From Actinopolyspora mortivallis DSM 44261 (GTDB lineage Bacteria; Actinomycetota; Actinomycetes; Mycobacteriales; Pseudonocardiaceae), in assembly GCF_000384035.1 (NCBI RefSeq), contig NZ_KB913024.1, forward strand, positions 1,850,770 to 1,914,769: a DNA stretch of 64,000 bases, given 5' to 3'. The notes under the pieces are model-generated. The model was given only the letters and a program-made list of their open reading frames with translations, was not told where the DNA came from and ran no database searches. Below, piece by piece: positions 63,552-64,000 of the stretch. Each line of letters begins with the position of its first letter. Position 1 is the stretch's first letter. The translations under genes and the position numbers were made by a program.

Positions 63552-64000
63552 ATGACGAGTTCATTATCCGAGCCGGTGGCCTCCACGTCACCGGTCGTCC
63601 GCACGAACGCGGGAGCGATACGCGGCACGGCCGACCAGCAGGCCCTGGCCTTCCTCGGCGTGCCCTACACCGCACCCCCCGTGGGGCCGTTGCGGTTCGC
63701 CGCACCGTGTCCCCACCCACCGTGGAACGGAGTGCGTGAAGCCACCGGGCTGTCGTCGGCCTTCCTGCAACCCCCCGACGACAGCCCGGTCAGCGCCGAG
63801 GACGCGTTGTACGCCAACGTGTGGACGCCGGGGTTGGGGGGGCGGCGTCCGGTGTTCGTCTACATCCACGGCGGCGGGTGGCAGGTGCACTCCTCGGTCA
63901 AACCCACTTACAACGGTGCTCGGTTGGCGGTGCGGGGTCAGATGGTGGTGGTGACGTTCAACTACCGGCTGGGCCCTTTCGGGTTCGGTCTGCACGAGCA
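63552..64000 (+). CDS. Type B carboxylesterase, cut by window end
   Basis: The first 149 residues of a carboxylesterase/para-nitrobenzyl esterase. Present are TNAGAIRGTADQQALAFLGV, PYTAPPVGPLRFAAP, the DALYANVWTPG block and the oxyanion-hole motif VYIHGGGWQVHSS followed by VVTFNYRLGPFGF. The catalytic serine lies beyond the edge. GGGAGGACGTC precedes ATG 63552. It follows the exporter by about 40 bases and probably belongs to the same operon; it may form or cleave an ester or amide of the product. Confidence 0.88.
   Translation, partial: MTSSLSEPVASTSPVVRTNAGAIRGTADQQALAFLGVPYTAPPVGPLRFAAPCPHPPWNGVREATGLSSAFLQPPDDSPVSAEDALYANVWTPGLGGRRPVFVYIHGGGWQVHSSVKPTYNGARLAVRGQMVVVTFNYRLGPFGFGLHE

Overview
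This is a GC-rich (roughly two-thirds G+C by eye) actinomycete chromosome segment. GTG and TTG starts, leaderless promoters, 4-bp ATGA/GTGA overlaps, mycoredoxin-type arsenic genes, Methyltransf_19 paralogs and a butyrolactone-receptor-like regulator all fit a filamentous actinomycete. I would guess Pseudonocardiales (Actinopolyspora/Saccharopolyspora-like), but that is inference. I find no rRNA, tRNA or CRISPR array.

Layout. 1-3.9 kb: a CmtR-type Cd/Pb sensor, a GltS-type symporter, a decayed methyltransferase and a membrane protein/MerR pair. 4.0-6.6 kb: a degenerate Tn3-type element with long terminal inverted repeats. It carries an amidohydrolase gene, a frameshifted tyrosine-recombinase remnant and a possible Tn3 transposase remnant. 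6.9-15.3 kb: Hsp20/MerR, lipoate ligase, a lipoprotein propeller, UppP, a phosphatase operon, and two probable pseudoenzymes (an aldo/keto reductase and a methionine-aminopeptidase homologue). 15.6-29.9 kb: a macrolide-type glycosyltransferase, feoA with feoB split into two genes, a secreted NLP (necrosis-inducing-like) protein, GT39, phenolic acid decarboxylase with a divergent MarR, and a membrane M28 peptidase. 30.0-42.5 kb: LacI with a GH127 enzyme and a perfect LacI operator, a secreted I36 inhibitor facing a TetR, a CPBP protease, an erythromycin-esterase gene behind a likely leader-peptide attenuator, and a KfrA-like coiled-coil gene with a strong AT-rich palindrome.

43.0-49.5 kb is an arsenic resistance island. 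An ArsR-ArsN fusion is divergent from flavoprotein, arsR, acr3, arsC, arsT (thioredoxin reductase) and arsO. Repeated ATCGA-N6-TCGAT operators sit in the two promoters. It should sense arsenite, reduce arsenate, export arsenite and probably acetylate organoarsenicals. HrpB helicase and a butyrolactone-receptor-like TetR with a palindromic operator follow.

54.4-64.0 kb is the left part of a biosynthetic cluster. phzC, an SDR, phzD and phzE would convert shikimate-pathway precursors through ADIC and DHHA to 3-hydroxyanthranilate. The phenazine-forming genes phzB/F/G are absent. Two different arylamine N-acetyltransferase/amide-synthase genes, an aldo/keto reductase, an MFS exporter and a carboxylesterase cut by the window edge flank it. 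This is the best candidate for an undescribed pathway here. The ere leader peptide, the ArsR-ArsN fusion and the Tn3-like unit are the next most interesting items.
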